Shown piece by piece: positions 18,555 through 27,307 of a DNA stretch of 64,000 nt. The stretch is from Gramella sp. AN32 (lineage in GTDB: Bacteria > Bacteroidota > Bacteroidia > Flavobacteriales > Flavobacteriaceae). A program made the position numbers and the translations under genes. Positions within the stretch are counted from its first letter, which is position 1; each line of letters begins with the position of its first letter. The notes beneath the pieces were generated by a model that saw only the letters and a list, made by a program, of their open reading frames with translations, made no database searches and was not told the DNA's origin. Location of the stretch: the NCBI RefSeq assembly GCF_023718305.1, contig NZ_QEYO01000013.1, positions 62,001 to 126,000 of the forward strand. The letters run 5' to 3'.

Positions 18555-19301
18555 TTAATCTATTTCTTTAAAACTTTTAACGATATCAGTTAAAGCGGAA
18601 TCAAGAATTATAATAGGATCAGAATTTTTAAGTTTTTCTACCTGTTTTATAAACTGTACCAATTCCAGATCAGGGTTGTGAAGCCCTTGTGTTTTAATAT
18701 GTTTTTGGTTAGCTTCCATATTTATTAATTGATTTCGATAATCAACAGCATAAGGGGTTTTAAAAAATGTAAATCCTGTAATATAAACCTCCTTGCAATT
18801 TGAATTTAAAACTGTATGTAAAGCGGAAAAACCAACCGTTGGAATCCATTTACCAAATTTTTCATTAATATGTTGAGAAAAGGATCGAGCTAGAATATAT
18901 GTTACATTCTCATTCAAATTTCTTTTATAATAATTTAAATGTGTCCATATCCCTTTAAAATTGTAATTAGGATTTACAATGAAGCGAATACATTGTTCTT
19001 TATATAATTCAAAGTCTATAGGGCCACCTCCACTATCGGAATTCTCATAAAATGAGTGGAACAAAACATCAGTGCGGCTACCTATAAACTTTGATTTTTC
19101 AGGTCTCCAGGAATGAGGCGCTTTATTAACCCTGACTATAAAATCAAAAGAATCAATATAGGCCCCATTTTCCTTTTCGAATGCTGAGTCGGCAGCACCA
19201 ATAACAGCAACTCTTTTTCCCTTGAAAACATCTTCCGGATGGAAAATTTTTGTTGAGACAAGCATCAACCTCAGACCTTTTAAAGTATTATATAATTTCA
19301 T
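18555..19301 (-). CDS. GT29-like (sialyltransferase-type) glycosyltransferase
   Basis: 248 aa. The N-terminal part FKGKRVAVIGAADSAFEKEN (about residues 26-45) followed by IDSFDFIVRVNKAPHS matches the L-sialylmotif of GT29 enzymes: nucleotide-binding loop, then a conserved Asn after an Arg-Val pair. WIPTVGFSALHTVLNSNCKE and VYITGFTFFK (about residues 155-185) match the S-motif, and a later HNPDLELVQFI gives the VS-like His/Glu. GT29 enzymes use CMP-activated ulosonic acids, and a CMP-sugar synthetase is encoded two genes upstream. Its start overlaps the HAD gene by 4 bases. I infer transfer of a CMP-activated acid onto the glycan. The exact sugar is unknown. Confidence 0.75.
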   Translation of the reverse strand: MKLYNTLKGLRLMLVSTKIFHPEDVFKGKRVAVIGAADSAFEKENGAYIDSFDFIVRVNKAPHSWRPEKSKFIGSRTDVLFHSFYENSDSGGGPIDFELYKEQCIRFIVNPNYNFKGIWTHLNYYKRNLNENVTYILARSFSQHINEKFGKWIPTVGFSALHTVLNSNCKEVYITGFTFFKTPYAVDYRNQLINMEANQKHIKTQGLHNPDLELVQFIKQVEKLKNSDPIIILDSALTDIVKSFKEID

Positions 19302-19927
19302 GTTTCGGTAAAGGATTCTATATAAGAAGATTTTAATATTTTGAGCTGCTCATTATTATATCCATAGAATTCTATGTTATTAATTTCAGCAGCTTCATAA
19401 TCATTAATAGAATCTCCTATTAAAAGCGTTTCTTCGTTTATATACCTATGATTTAATAAAAGTTTACACACCAATTTTTTTTTGGGAACAGGCGAACCGT
19501 GTATGGAGATAAAATATCGGGAAACATTAAGTTGTTCGCATAAGTATCTAAGTTCTTCTCCATCTGAACCGGACACGATATGCATATTATATTTCTTGTA
19601 ATTCTCCTTTATGAAATCCAAAGAATCTTCTATCAACAATCCCGGTTGCACTAGTTCTTTCCGCATGATTTCGGAAAACTTTTGTGACCATTCTTTTATC
19701 TCTTCCTCTGAAACCTTTTCTTCTCTTATTTCTTCAAAAAAATGTCTAAATTTTACATATCTGGAAAGTCCCCCGTTTTTCAAGTGAAATTGCATTAATA
19801 GGTCCACTTGCTCATTTGGAAATTTCTTAAGGACCATTTCAAAACCTCTATTGCGAACCGGCATAGAATCCATAATGACCCCGTCAAAATCCCAAAATAT
19901 ATTTCTTTTATTTATAAAGTTTCTCAT
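19298..19927 (-). CDS. HAD-superfamily sugar phosphatase
   Basis: 209-aa HAD hydrolase with a cap of the beta-phosphoglucomutase type. Motif I is IFWDFDGVIMDSMPVR (nucleophile Asp and acid Asp, about residues 10-25), motif II is HIVSGSDGEEL, the motif III lysine is in VPKKKLVCKLL, and motif IV is LLIGDSINDYEAA. All are intact. The gene overlaps the CMP-synthetase by 20 bases and the GT29 gene by 4 bases. By analogy with Kdo8P or Neu9P phosphatases, it probably dephosphorylates the 2-keto acid phosphate from the adjacent aldolase before CMP activation. Confidence 0.8.
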   Translation of the reverse strand: MRNFINKRNIFWDFDGVIMDSMPVRNRGFEMVLKKFPNEQVDLLMQFHLKNGGLSRYVKFRHFFEEIREEKVSEEEIKEWSQKFSEIMRKELVQPGLLIEDSLDFIKENYKKYNMHIVSGSDGEELRYLCEQLNVSRYFISIHGSPVPKKKLVCKLLLNHRYINEETLLIGDSINDYEAAEINNIEFYGYNNEQLKILKSSYIESFTET

Positions 19928-20594
19928 AAACCGCTTCAGCTATTTTAAAATCATCTTCCCAATCAATATCCAGGGATTGGATTTTATTCATTTCAAATAA
20001 GAAAGGTTTTTTTCCTACCCTATCCCCATTCTTTTCATAAACAGAACGAGGAGAAAGAAAGATGGCACTATTTATTTCATAGATTTTTTTCAAATCCTGA
20101 GTTTGAGGCCACCTTTTTTTACCAAGCCTATTTATGATATCATTTTCTTCTCTGCTCCACAAAAAGTTTTGAAAGGGAGTAACCGAGATAAGTGAATCAA
20201 AACCTTGACTCAATGAATTTTCGTATTTATTAATGCTTAGATTATATAATTCTGTATCTACAAAGGGGGAGGTTACATGTGTCCATAAAATATGTTCACA
20301 ATTTGTAATGGTTGGCACATAGGCGATTAAATCGGATAGATTTGTACTGCTCGATGCCAAATATCCTGGCCTAATGTCAAGTTTTAAATTAGGATGTGTT
20401 GGAGTGATCTTATTTACTATTTCTATAGAAGCTTCATCATTTGTAGATAAAATTATTTCATCTACTTTCAGTTTAACCAACTGTTTTAATTTTAATTCCA
20501 GAAGCCCATGCTGAACCCCAGCAAAGGGTCTGGTATTCTTATTCGGAACTCTCTGACTTCCTTTTCGTGTTGGTAAAAAGACCGCTAAGGACAT
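19908..20594 (-). CDS. CMP-ulosonic acid synthetase (NeuA-like cytidylyltransferase)
   Basis: 228-aa acylneuraminate-type cytidylyltransferase. The CTP loop LPTRKGSQRVPNKNTRPFAG (about residues 8-27) has the family Arg, Gly-Ser and Lys residues. ILSTNDEASIEI and ILWTHVTSPFVDTELY provide further nucleotide and metal contacts, and LDIDWEDDFKIAEAV near the C-terminus carries the Asp pair. The product should be CMP linked to a 2-keto-3-deoxy acid. It lies between a HAD phosphatase and an HMGL-type aldolase. No NeuB-type synthase is seen in the window, so the acid substrate is open. Confidence 0.82.
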   Translation of the reverse strand: MSLAVFLPTRKGSQRVPNKNTRPFAGVQHGLLELKLKQLVKLKVDEIILSTNDEASIEIVNKITPTHPNLKLDIRPGYLASSSTNLSDLIAYVPTITNCEHILWTHVTSPFVDTELYNLSINKYENSLSQGFDSLISVTPFQNFLWSREENDIINRLGKKRWPQTQDLKKIYEINSAIFLSPRSVYEKNGDRVGKKPFLFEMNKIQSLDIDWEDDFKIAEAVYEKLYK

Positions 20595-20598
20595 AGTT

Positions 20599-22152
20599 TT
20601 ATATTAAGGCAAAAACTGATTGATGATTCAATTCAGTATAAGAAGTTGACGTAATTGATATTGGGATTAATCCGCTTACTTCCTTTAATTTTTTGAATAT
20701 GTATTCATTTTCATTGAACAATTCCAATTCTTGCGGGGTAATATCTCCGTAATACCCATCGTAACCCGCAACAAAAATACTTTCCACGTCCATTTTTAAA
20801 GCTACTTCCACAGCCAGAGCGGTAACAGATTCTTTAAACTTATCAGTAAAGGATATTCCACCTAGCTGGTATGCAACATTTTCCAGACTTTTTGGAATAT
20901 AGGTACCCATGGTTCTTGGATAAGGAGGTAAAACGACAATTTTTTTAGTATCTGAAATTACATTAAAGGTCTTCTCCAACCTATAACCTTCATTTCCAGC
21001 CAAACAATGAATTTGCAATTGTTGAGCATCTTTAAATTCTTTAGCGTTTTTAGAACTGGCGTGAATCAAACATATCTCGGGATTTTTAGCGATAAATTCA
21101 TTGAGCGCTTTTGCCTGTTTTGTGCCACTAGGTCCTCCACCAATTATGAGTACACTTTTAAATTTTTTATTATTCCGGAAATCCTCAAGATCTACATTGT
21201 CTTTTATTCCTTGGGATTGATTAGAAAGAGCCCTTATTATACTATTTAAAGAATAATACCTTTTGGTAACCCATTCCATCACGTCTTTTTGAGGCAGAGA
21301 GTGTGCACCGGAAACCATATAGGGCAGGTTTGTACCCCATCCATACTCATTCTGCATTTTAGAAAAGGGATCTACCACTTTACTCAAGGCATTAAAATCC
21401 AAATCAATTAATCCTTTTGAATTTAATGAAGTTAATAATAATTCCGTACTCAAGTTACCAGCGCCTCGACCCATTCCCGTTACTGTAGTATCCACCATGG
21501 CTGCGCCACATTCTATAGCGGTCAAGGTATTAATAAGTCCCATTTCCAAATTGTTATGCCCGTGGAATCCAATTTTTACATCTGTTTGATTTCTAACAAG
21601 TTCATATGTCTTTTTAACCTCTTCAGGATATACTCCCCCAAAGGAATCTACCATATAAAAATAATCTACAATTCCGTGTACATCCTTAATTTGTTTCAAA
21701 AACTCCTTTTCCTGTTCCCATAGGGACATATACATCACGTTAAATCCAACTTCGAAGCCTAATTTTTTCACGGCTTGAGCAAGTACGAGTGCGCGTTTGA
21801 AATTTTTTGGATCAATAGCGATCCTTACCATATCCAGGTAACCTACACAAGGAGATAAAAGATCAGGAACATCCTCTGCCCTTATATCTTTTTCATTTAG
21901 AATAACTACCAGTTTCTTATTACTTAAAGCCTTAGCATTTTCCAATACGTATGGAGGACAATAAAAATATTCGCCAAGATATGATTTCATGGGATTTGAC
22001 CGGTATCCAAGTTCTAGGTATTCTACGGGGAGTTTGTTGAAGGATTCAAAATAAATCTTAACCAGATCTTTATCAAAATCCCAATTAGTGTAATAACCCC
22101 CGTCACGAAGGGTGCAGTCTAATATTTTAATCTCTAAATTTTGATGTGGCAT
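20599..22152 (-). CDS. HMGL-type (DRE-TIM) aldolase with C-terminal Rossmann-like domain
   Basis: 517 aa. Residues about 8-300 are a DRE-TIM metallolyase barrel: LDCTLRDGGYYTNWDFD carries the hallmark Arg-Asp, VKIGFHGHNNLEMGLINTL the H-x-H metal ligands, and GMGRGAGNLSTELLLTSL follows. This is closest in style to 4-hydroxy-2-oxovalerate aldolase, which cleaves or forms pyruvate aldols. Residues about 330-517 form a second domain starting SVLIIGGGPSGTKQAKAL and later VESIFVAGYDGYYGD, resembling DUF115/GT42-like nucleotide-binding folds. The neighbours are a CMP-synthetase, a phosphatase and a GT29-like enzyme. I infer aldol synthesis of a 2-keto acid sugar, and the role of the second domain is unknown. 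Confidence 0.75.
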   Translation of the reverse strand: MPHQNLEIKILDCTLRDGGYYTNWDFDKDLVKIYFESFNKLPVEYLELGYRSNPMKSYLGEYFYCPPYVLENAKALSNKKLVVILNEKDIRAEDVPDLLSPCVGYLDMVRIAIDPKNFKRALVLAQAVKKLGFEVGFNVMYMSLWEQEKEFLKQIKDVHGIVDYFYMVDSFGGVYPEEVKKTYELVRNQTDVKIGFHGHNNLEMGLINTLTAIECGAAMVDTTVTGMGRGAGNLSTELLLTSLNSKGLIDLDFNALSKVVDPFSKMQNEYGWGTNLPYMVSGAHSLPQKDVMEWVTKRYYSLNSIIRALSNQSQGIKDNVDLEDFRNNKKFKSVLIIGGGPSGTKQAKALNEFIAKNPEICLIHASSKNAKEFKDAQQLQIHCLAGNEGYRLEKTFNVISDTKKIVVLPPYPRTMGTYIPKSLENVAYQLGGISFTDKFKESVTALAVEVALKMDVESIFVAGYDGYYGDITPQELELFNENEYIFKKLKEVSGLIPISITSTSYTELNHQSVFALI

Positions 22153-22229
22153 CTTAATATTTTATTATTTTATAAATTTCATTTTAAACTTGGTGAAAAA
22201 TCTTATAATCCAATGTTAATACTTGAATA

Positions 22230-23345
22230 TTAATTAGAACACAATTCTTCAATTAATTCTATATATTCCAAACCTAATTTCTCTAATTTAAACTTCTCAA
22301 CACTCTTAACTGCATTTTTGCTTTTTTGAGAAACTAATTCCTTATCTTCATAAACCTGATCAAGCAAAGCGACCAATTCTGGTTCATTTCTTGGCTCGAA
22401 TAAGAAACCATTAAAATTATTAACTACCATTTCGGAAGGCCCCGATTTACAATTGGAAGCAATTACCATCTTTCCTAAACTTAAGGCTTCAAGAATTACA
22501 ATACAAAAACTTTCAAAATTGGATGCATTCACTAAAAATTGAGAATTTTTGATATAAGGATATGGATTACTTTTAAATCCTAATAAGAATACTTTATCAG
22601 ATAAATTTAAATCTGATATTTGCTTTTTTAAATCTACCATTAAAGAACCATCACCAACTATAATAAGGTTTGAAGTTTTATTAATCTTACTTTTTGCATA
22701 GCTAGAAATGAGGAGTGTAAAATTCTTCTGTTCACTTAACCTTCCAATGGCGGAAATGTAGGGTTTTTTAAAAATAAACTCCTCTACGCCTTCTTGATCT
22801 TCAGATAAAACATTTAGCCTTTCAAAATCAACCGAATTATAAATTGTAATAAATTTATCTCTATATTTTGGTCGGGCTTCTGTAATTTCTTCTACAGTTC
22901 CTCGGGAAGGCCCAATAATTTTTTTTACTCCACTCCATTTGCATACAAAATCTGCTATCCTATGTCTTTTTTTTCCTAATGAATAAGGGTTAACATCAAA
23001 AGTTCCTACAATATTTCGACAAAACGTAAAACATGATAAAAAACTACTGAAATAAGTAAAACCAATAACAACATCCGGTTTAAATTTTCTGCTCAAAATT
23101 CCTATTCGAACAATATTATTTGAATGATGAAAATATCGTGAAGAGTTTATATTCTTATTAAGAATATGAATTTTGCTTTTATCAATTGTGTGAGGAATTT
23201 GAAAAATAGGTTTTTGAATTGCGAAATTAACGTCATAACCATTTCTCAATAGCTCTTCCCCTATATTAATAGCCATTTTCTCAGCACCTCCTATTTTAAA
23301 AGAACCTATAACAATTAAAACTTTTTTTTTCTTATTTGTGGGCAT
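22230..23345 (-). CDS. Glycosyltransferase family 4 (GT-B, PglH/PglJ-like)
   Basis: 371-aa GT4 enzyme. The N-terminal loop is VLIVIGSFKIGGAEKMAINI and the donor domain starts PYISAIGRLSEQKNFTLLIS (about residue 190). It continues with LIIVGDGSLMVDLKKQI and the EX7E motif NASNFESFCIVILEALSLGK (Glu about 280 and 288), then KSGPSEMVVNNFNGFLFEPR. The last segment and overall pattern resemble N-acetylgalactosaminyl transferases of PglH/PglJ type, but I do not claim the sugar. It is separated by 77 bases from the aldolase downstream and 17 bases from the pyruvyltransferase upstream. Confidence 0.85.
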   Translation of the reverse strand: MPTNKKKKVLIVIGSFKIGGAEKMAINIGEELLRNGYDVNFAIQKPIFQIPHTIDKSKIHILNKNINSSRYFHHSNNIVRIGILSRKFKPDVVIGFTYFSSFLSCFTFCRNIVGTFDVNPYSLGKKRHRIADFVCKWSGVKKIIGPSRGTVEEITEARPKYRDKFITIYNSVDFERLNVLSEDQEGVEEFIFKKPYISAIGRLSEQKNFTLLISSYAKSKINKTSNLIIVGDGSLMVDLKKQISDLNLSDKVFLLGFKSNPYPYIKNSQFLVNASNFESFCIVILEALSLGKMVIASNCKSGPSEMVVNNFNGFLFEPRNEPELVALLDQVYEDKELVSQKSKNAVKSVEKFKLEKLGLEYIELIEELCSN

Positions 23346-23362
23346 AATTCTATAAATAAATA

Positions 23363-24250
23363 CTAATTATTGTTTTTATAATAATCTAATATTGATAGGG
23401 ATAGTTTTTCTAAGTCGAAATTAAGTTCTTTAGTAGTGGCCAATCGGTAGGCTTCAGAATAATTAATCTTATTAAGGTCGTCTAGATGAATTACGTCATG
23501 ATCATTTATTCCAACACCGCTATAATAATCATTAAATTTAAAATCTCCACCAACTAACTTATTGGTGAAGGTAAATCGAAGTGAAGGAATTTGGTAAGCA
23601 TCGGTTAGTATTAATCCATGTAAAGAGCTAGAAATAACGATATCACATTCACAAATTTGATCAATAATTTCAAAAACTTGGTCATTCTTAACAAGAGGAC
23701 TAATTATCGTAACATCCTTATTATTTTTCACTTGAGTATTAGTTAAAAAATAGTCCAATTCTGAATAGTGAGGGATGATTCCCATCTTGAATTTTTTGCT
23801 TTTTTTTGGATTGTAAAAAGTGGGAAACAATAATGCAGGATCTCCAAATATATTATCGTGCTTAATACCAAAACCCTCCATAATAGCTGCTGATCCTTTT
23901 CCTCTTAATGCTAAAATTTTTGAAGGAGTGCCTTTAAGATGTTTTGGTGGATAAATAAACCCGGAACCCCATATAACAGCATTATCTAAGCCGGGATGGT
24001 GAAGTATACTCCCTATCCCAAACAATTTTGGTTTATTCAAAGGATTATAAATCCTTTTAAAGGATACGGTTTTTTTTCCTGTAATTTTTTCTACTAAATA
24101 TGGATTAATATAATCCCCCCAATTTTTACTGAAATCGGAATAATAAAGCAAAATGGGATCGTTAAAAAGATATTCTTTAAAATCTGCTGAGAGAATATTT
24201 TTAGTTTTTGTAGTGTATTTAAATAATTCCGTTTTTAATTTAATAGACAT
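23363..24250 (-). CDS. Polysaccharide pyruvyl transferase family protein
   Basis: 295-aa member of the WcaK/CsaB family, which transfers pyruvate from phosphoenolpyruvate to make pyruvate ketals on sugars. Family signs are SDFSKNWGDYINPYLVEKIT at about residue 38, FGIGSILH and AVIWGSGFIYP, ALRGKGSAAIMEGFG, FGDPALLFP, and CDIVISSSLHGLILTDAYQI with the conserved Ser-Ser-Leu-His (about residues 205-224). All appear intact. A pyruvate ketal would add a negative charge to the polymer. It is 17 bases from the downstream GT4 and 74 bases from the ABC transporter upstream. Confidence 0.85.
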   Translation of the reverse strand: MSIKLKTELFKYTTKTKNILSADFKEYLFNDPILLYYSDFSKNWGDYINPYLVEKITGKKTVSFKRIYNPLNKPKLFGIGSILHHPGLDNAVIWGSGFIYPPKHLKGTPSKILALRGKGSAAIMEGFGIKHDNIFGDPALLFPTFYNPKKSKKFKMGIIPHYSELDYFLTNTQVKNNKDVTIISPLVKNDQVFEIIDQICECDIVISSSLHGLILTDAYQIPSLRFTFTNKLVGGDFKFNDYYSGVGINDHDVIHLDDLNKINYSEAYRLATTKELNFDLEKLSLSILDYYKNNN

Positions 24251-24324
24251 ATTAATATTTTAAATGATAAAAAGAGGGGCGAAATATTTTCTAAAGGATA
24301 CTTGTCTCACCAATTGCGTATGTT

Positions 24325-26121
24325 TTAATTAAGATCCTGAAATTGAATCATCTCACGAAATTCAACGGAAGTTTCTAATAAACTTTTGTAAGTCCCTATA
24401 GCTTTAATTACCCCTTCACTCAAGAGAATGATTCGATCTGCATTTTTTATAGTAGATAATCTATGAGCAATCATCACTATTGTGTACTCTCCTTTTAAAG
24501 CTTCTATATTATTTTGAATATTAGCCTCAGTTTCTCCGTCTAAGGAAGAGGTAGCTTCGTCCATAAATAAGATATCCACATTTTTATATAATTCTCTAGC
24601 AATTGCTAAACGCTGTTTTTGCCCCCCACTAATATTTATACCATTATTTCCCAAGTTTTCATCCTCTTTAAAAGGTAGTTTCATAATGTATTCATATAAG
24701 GAAGCTTTTTTTATTGCGTCGATAAATCGACTTTTATTTTCCTCAGTTTTTTCCTCCCAAAAGGTGACATTATTAAAAATGGAATCATTAAATATGGGTG
24801 ATTCCTGGGATATGTAACCAATCTTGTGTTTAAGGGTATATTTATCTAAATCTTTATAATTATAATTATCAATCATCAAGTTACCCTTTTCAGGAACAAG
24901 TAAACCAGCTAAAATATTCATAAGGGTGGTCTTGCCTGAGCCACTTGAGCCTATAAGAGCAACAGTTTCGTTCTTTTGAATATTTAAGTTAATAGAATCT
25001 AAGATTCTTGTATCACCATAGCTAAAGGATACATCTTTAATGGAAATTTTAGAGTTAAAATCATTTAATTTTTGTTCGCCGTTCACTTCTTTACCGCTTT
25101 TTAATTCTCTTACGAATAAATCCATGTTTTCCAGAGAGCCAGATACTGCTAAAAACCTGTTCCATTCTGCCTGCATGGCCATTAAATAAGTCAAAGCTCG
25201 ATATAACAACAGTAAGCTTAAAATTATAGAACCAATGTTTGCTCCGAAGTATTTTATTTGTAAAATAATTGTCCCTACTACAACCAAAATGGTTAGCGGT
25301 TCCCTGGCCCCTAATAAAATAGAGCTTATGAATCCAATCCTCCTTTGTATATTTTCAATTTTCGTGATACTCTTTATTAATTTTTTAGAATACTTTAAAT
25401 TCAATCCAGTTGCCTTTAAATATTTAAAAAAGGCTACATGCTGAATTAACAAGCCATGAAAAATGTGGTTTTCACTTGTTATTTCACGGGATAATGCCTT
25501 AGATTTTTTATAGAGGAATTTAAAAAACATATTGGTTGCCCCTCCGCCAATTCCTGCCATTATAGCAAAACTAAAGTTAGAGCCAAGAGCCATGACAAGA
25601 TATACAAAAATCAAGGTTGCATGTTGTATTGAAGTCATATATGATGAAAAAGCCCGGTTAAGTTTTTCAACTTCACCACTAAAAGTATTCTGTATCCGGC
25701 CACTATCGGCGGTGACAAAATGAGAATATGAAAATGTATTCATTAAATGTATATTGGTAATTCTTACTGTACGCATGAAGAACTGCATAAAAATCACATC
25801 TGCATAGGTCTGGATAAATTTAGCTATTCCTTTAAGTGCAAAAAATAAAAGGATAAGAATCAAGACAGTAAAAATATCGAAAGAGATTCCCCATTGGAGC
25901 AAAAGATCTGGAAGGAATTGTAACTTACCCAAATCAGTCGTAGCAGCCTCTCCTTCAGTGTCAAACATTTGAAGAAGAGGAATAAACATGGCCAAACCTA
26001 GACCATCTAAGACTCCTACTGTCAAACTAAGGAAAAACATAACGAGCATCCTATATCTCAAATACCGAAAAAAGTAAAAGAAAGAATGAAAATTATTCTT
26101 TAAAATTTCTTTTAATTTCAT
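24325..26121 (-). CDS. ABC half-transporter (permease-ATPase fusion), paralog of 5332-7125
   Basis: 598 aa, PglK/MsbA-like exporter half-transporter. Six helices span about residues 25-330, for example MLVMFFLSLTVGVLDGLGLA. The ATPase has Walker A LIGSSGSGKTTLMN, signature NISGGQKQRLAIARELYK, Walker B DILFMDEATSSLDGE and MIAHRLSTIK. Length and domain plan equal the copy at 5332-7125, and the ATPase halves are nearly superimposable. Two flippase-type paralogs in one locus suggest either two different lipid-linked products or an obligate heterodimer. The sequence does not decide between these. Confidence 0.85.
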   Translation of the reverse strand: MKLKEILKNNFHSFFYFFRYLRYRMLVMFFLSLTVGVLDGLGLAMFIPLLQMFDTEGEAATTDLGKLQFLPDLLLQWGISFDIFTVLILILLFFALKGIAKFIQTYADVIFMQFFMRTVRITNIHLMNTFSYSHFVTADSGRIQNTFSGEVEKLNRAFSSYMTSIQHATLIFVYLVMALGSNFSFAIMAGIGGGATNMFFKFLYKKSKALSREITSENHIFHGLLIQHVAFFKYLKATGLNLKYSKKLIKSITKIENIQRRIGFISSILLGAREPLTILVVVGTIILQIKYFGANIGSIILSLLLLYRALTYLMAMQAEWNRFLAVSGSLENMDLFVRELKSGKEVNGEQKLNDFNSKISIKDVSFSYGDTRILDSINLNIQKNETVALIGSSGSGKTTLMNILAGLLVPEKGNLMIDNYNYKDLDKYTLKHKIGYISQESPIFNDSIFNNVTFWEEKTEENKSRFIDAIKKASLYEYIMKLPFKEDENLGNNGINISGGQKQRLAIARELYKNVDILFMDEATSSLDGETEANIQNNIEALKGEYTIVMIAHRLSTIKNADRIILLSEGVIKAIGTYKSLLETSVEFREMIQFQDLN

Positions 26122-26185
26122 TTATTTTTTATTTAAAAGGATAGATTTATTAATATACCTAGCATATATTCACTTACGACTATAA

Positions 26186-27154
26186 TCATTTGAGTAATCT
26201 ATAAACTTTCTCTATCATTTTTTTAATATACTTATTTTTAAAAATTAGGTTATATATAATACGATCTTGATAGGAAAGATCTCTAGTGATGATTAATTCC
26301 TTGTAAAGTTCTTTTCTGTATTTTTTAGAGATTTTAAAAGATCTAAATGCATTTAATTTTTCTTTTAGAATAAGACCATCAATAAGATTGTTGTAATTAC
26401 CTCCTGTAATTTTTTTAAAATCATTTAATTTTTGGATATGATTGTGAATCCAAAATTCATTATGAATAGCATTATTTTTTACATTTTTAATTATAGAAGT
26501 AGAAGAATTTTTTCTGTAAACTGCCATGTTATGTTGTAAAAATAAAGCGCCATTCAGTGATCCAATAACCTGTAAGAGGTAGTGACCCCCAGTATATTTT
26601 TCTACATACTTTAAATAATTATTTAAAATACTACTTCTAAAAAATATACTTGCCATTGGAATTAACCCTCCATTACCTCTAATCACATCCTTTAATCCTA
26701 CAATTTCTAAATCTTGATATTTTGTAAATTTCTTTGGTTTTATATGGGGTAAGCTTGTTGAATCTAATATATCACATTGATGAAATGAAAGGTTAATATC
26801 AAGGTTTTTTTCCATTGCATCAAATTGTTTCTGTAATTTATTAGTATCTGTCCAATAATCATCCCCTTCACAAATAGCGATATATTTACCTCGACATAAA
26901 ATTAAGGTTGAAATAAAATTTTTCATCACTCCAATGTTTTCTGGCCTTTCAATAAGTCGAATACGATCAGGGTAATTTTTACTATATTTTTTGCAAATTT
27001 CTCGAGTTTTATCTGTGGAATAATCTTCCCCAATTACTATTTCATATTCCCCTTTAAAATTTTGTTCTATCGCACCTTTTAAACATTTTTCTATATAGTC
27101 TTCTTGGTTATAAGTTATTATACATACGCTAATTAAAGGTGTATCTTCTATCAT
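26186..27154 (-). CDS. Glycosyltransferase family 2 (GT-A)
   Basis: GT2 enzyme of about 322 aa when started at MIEDTPLISVCIITYNQEDY, the point where the GT-A fold begins. The frame runs 27 codons further upstream to 27235, but that extension matches nothing and would be odd in front of the first strand. Motifs: EIVIGEDYSTDKTREICKKY (about residue 45), and CEGDDYWTDTNKLQKQF with the Asp-Asp metal site (about residue 92). The C-terminal half is basic and A/T-rich in DNA. The donor is unknown. It is isolated by gaps of 65 and 154 bases, wider than usual in this block. Confidence 0.8.
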   Translation of the reverse strand: MIEDTPLISVCIITYNQEDYIEKCLKGAIEQNFKGEYEIVIGEDYSTDKTREICKKYSKNYPDRIRLIERPENIGVMKNFISTLILCRGKYIAICEGDDYWTDTNKLQKQFDAMEKNLDINLSFHQCDILDSTSLPHIKPKKFTKYQDLEIVGLKDVIRGNGGLIPMASIFFRSSILNNYLKYVEKYTGGHYLLQVIGSLNGALFLQHNMAVYRKNSSTSIIKNVKNNAIHNEFWIHNHIQKLNDFKKITGGNYNNLIDGLILKEKLNAFRSFKISKKYRKELYKELIITRDLSYQDRIIYNLIFKNKYIKKMIEKVYRLLK

Positions 27155-27307
27155 CACATTTTTGTTTGCAGGAGTCAAAAAACCATATGGAGGTAAAGTA
27201 ATAAAACAGTAACATGCGTTTATTACATTAGCCAATTTTCAAATTTTTCTTCAATTTTTGGTTAGCAAAATATTTTCAATATTCTCGATACTTGTTGTTC
27301 GATTATT

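Noticed and set aside
27155..27235. 27-codon upstream extension of the GT2 gene
   Set aside because: The GT-A fold begins just after the Met at 27154, and the extra segment has no similarity or signal-peptide character.
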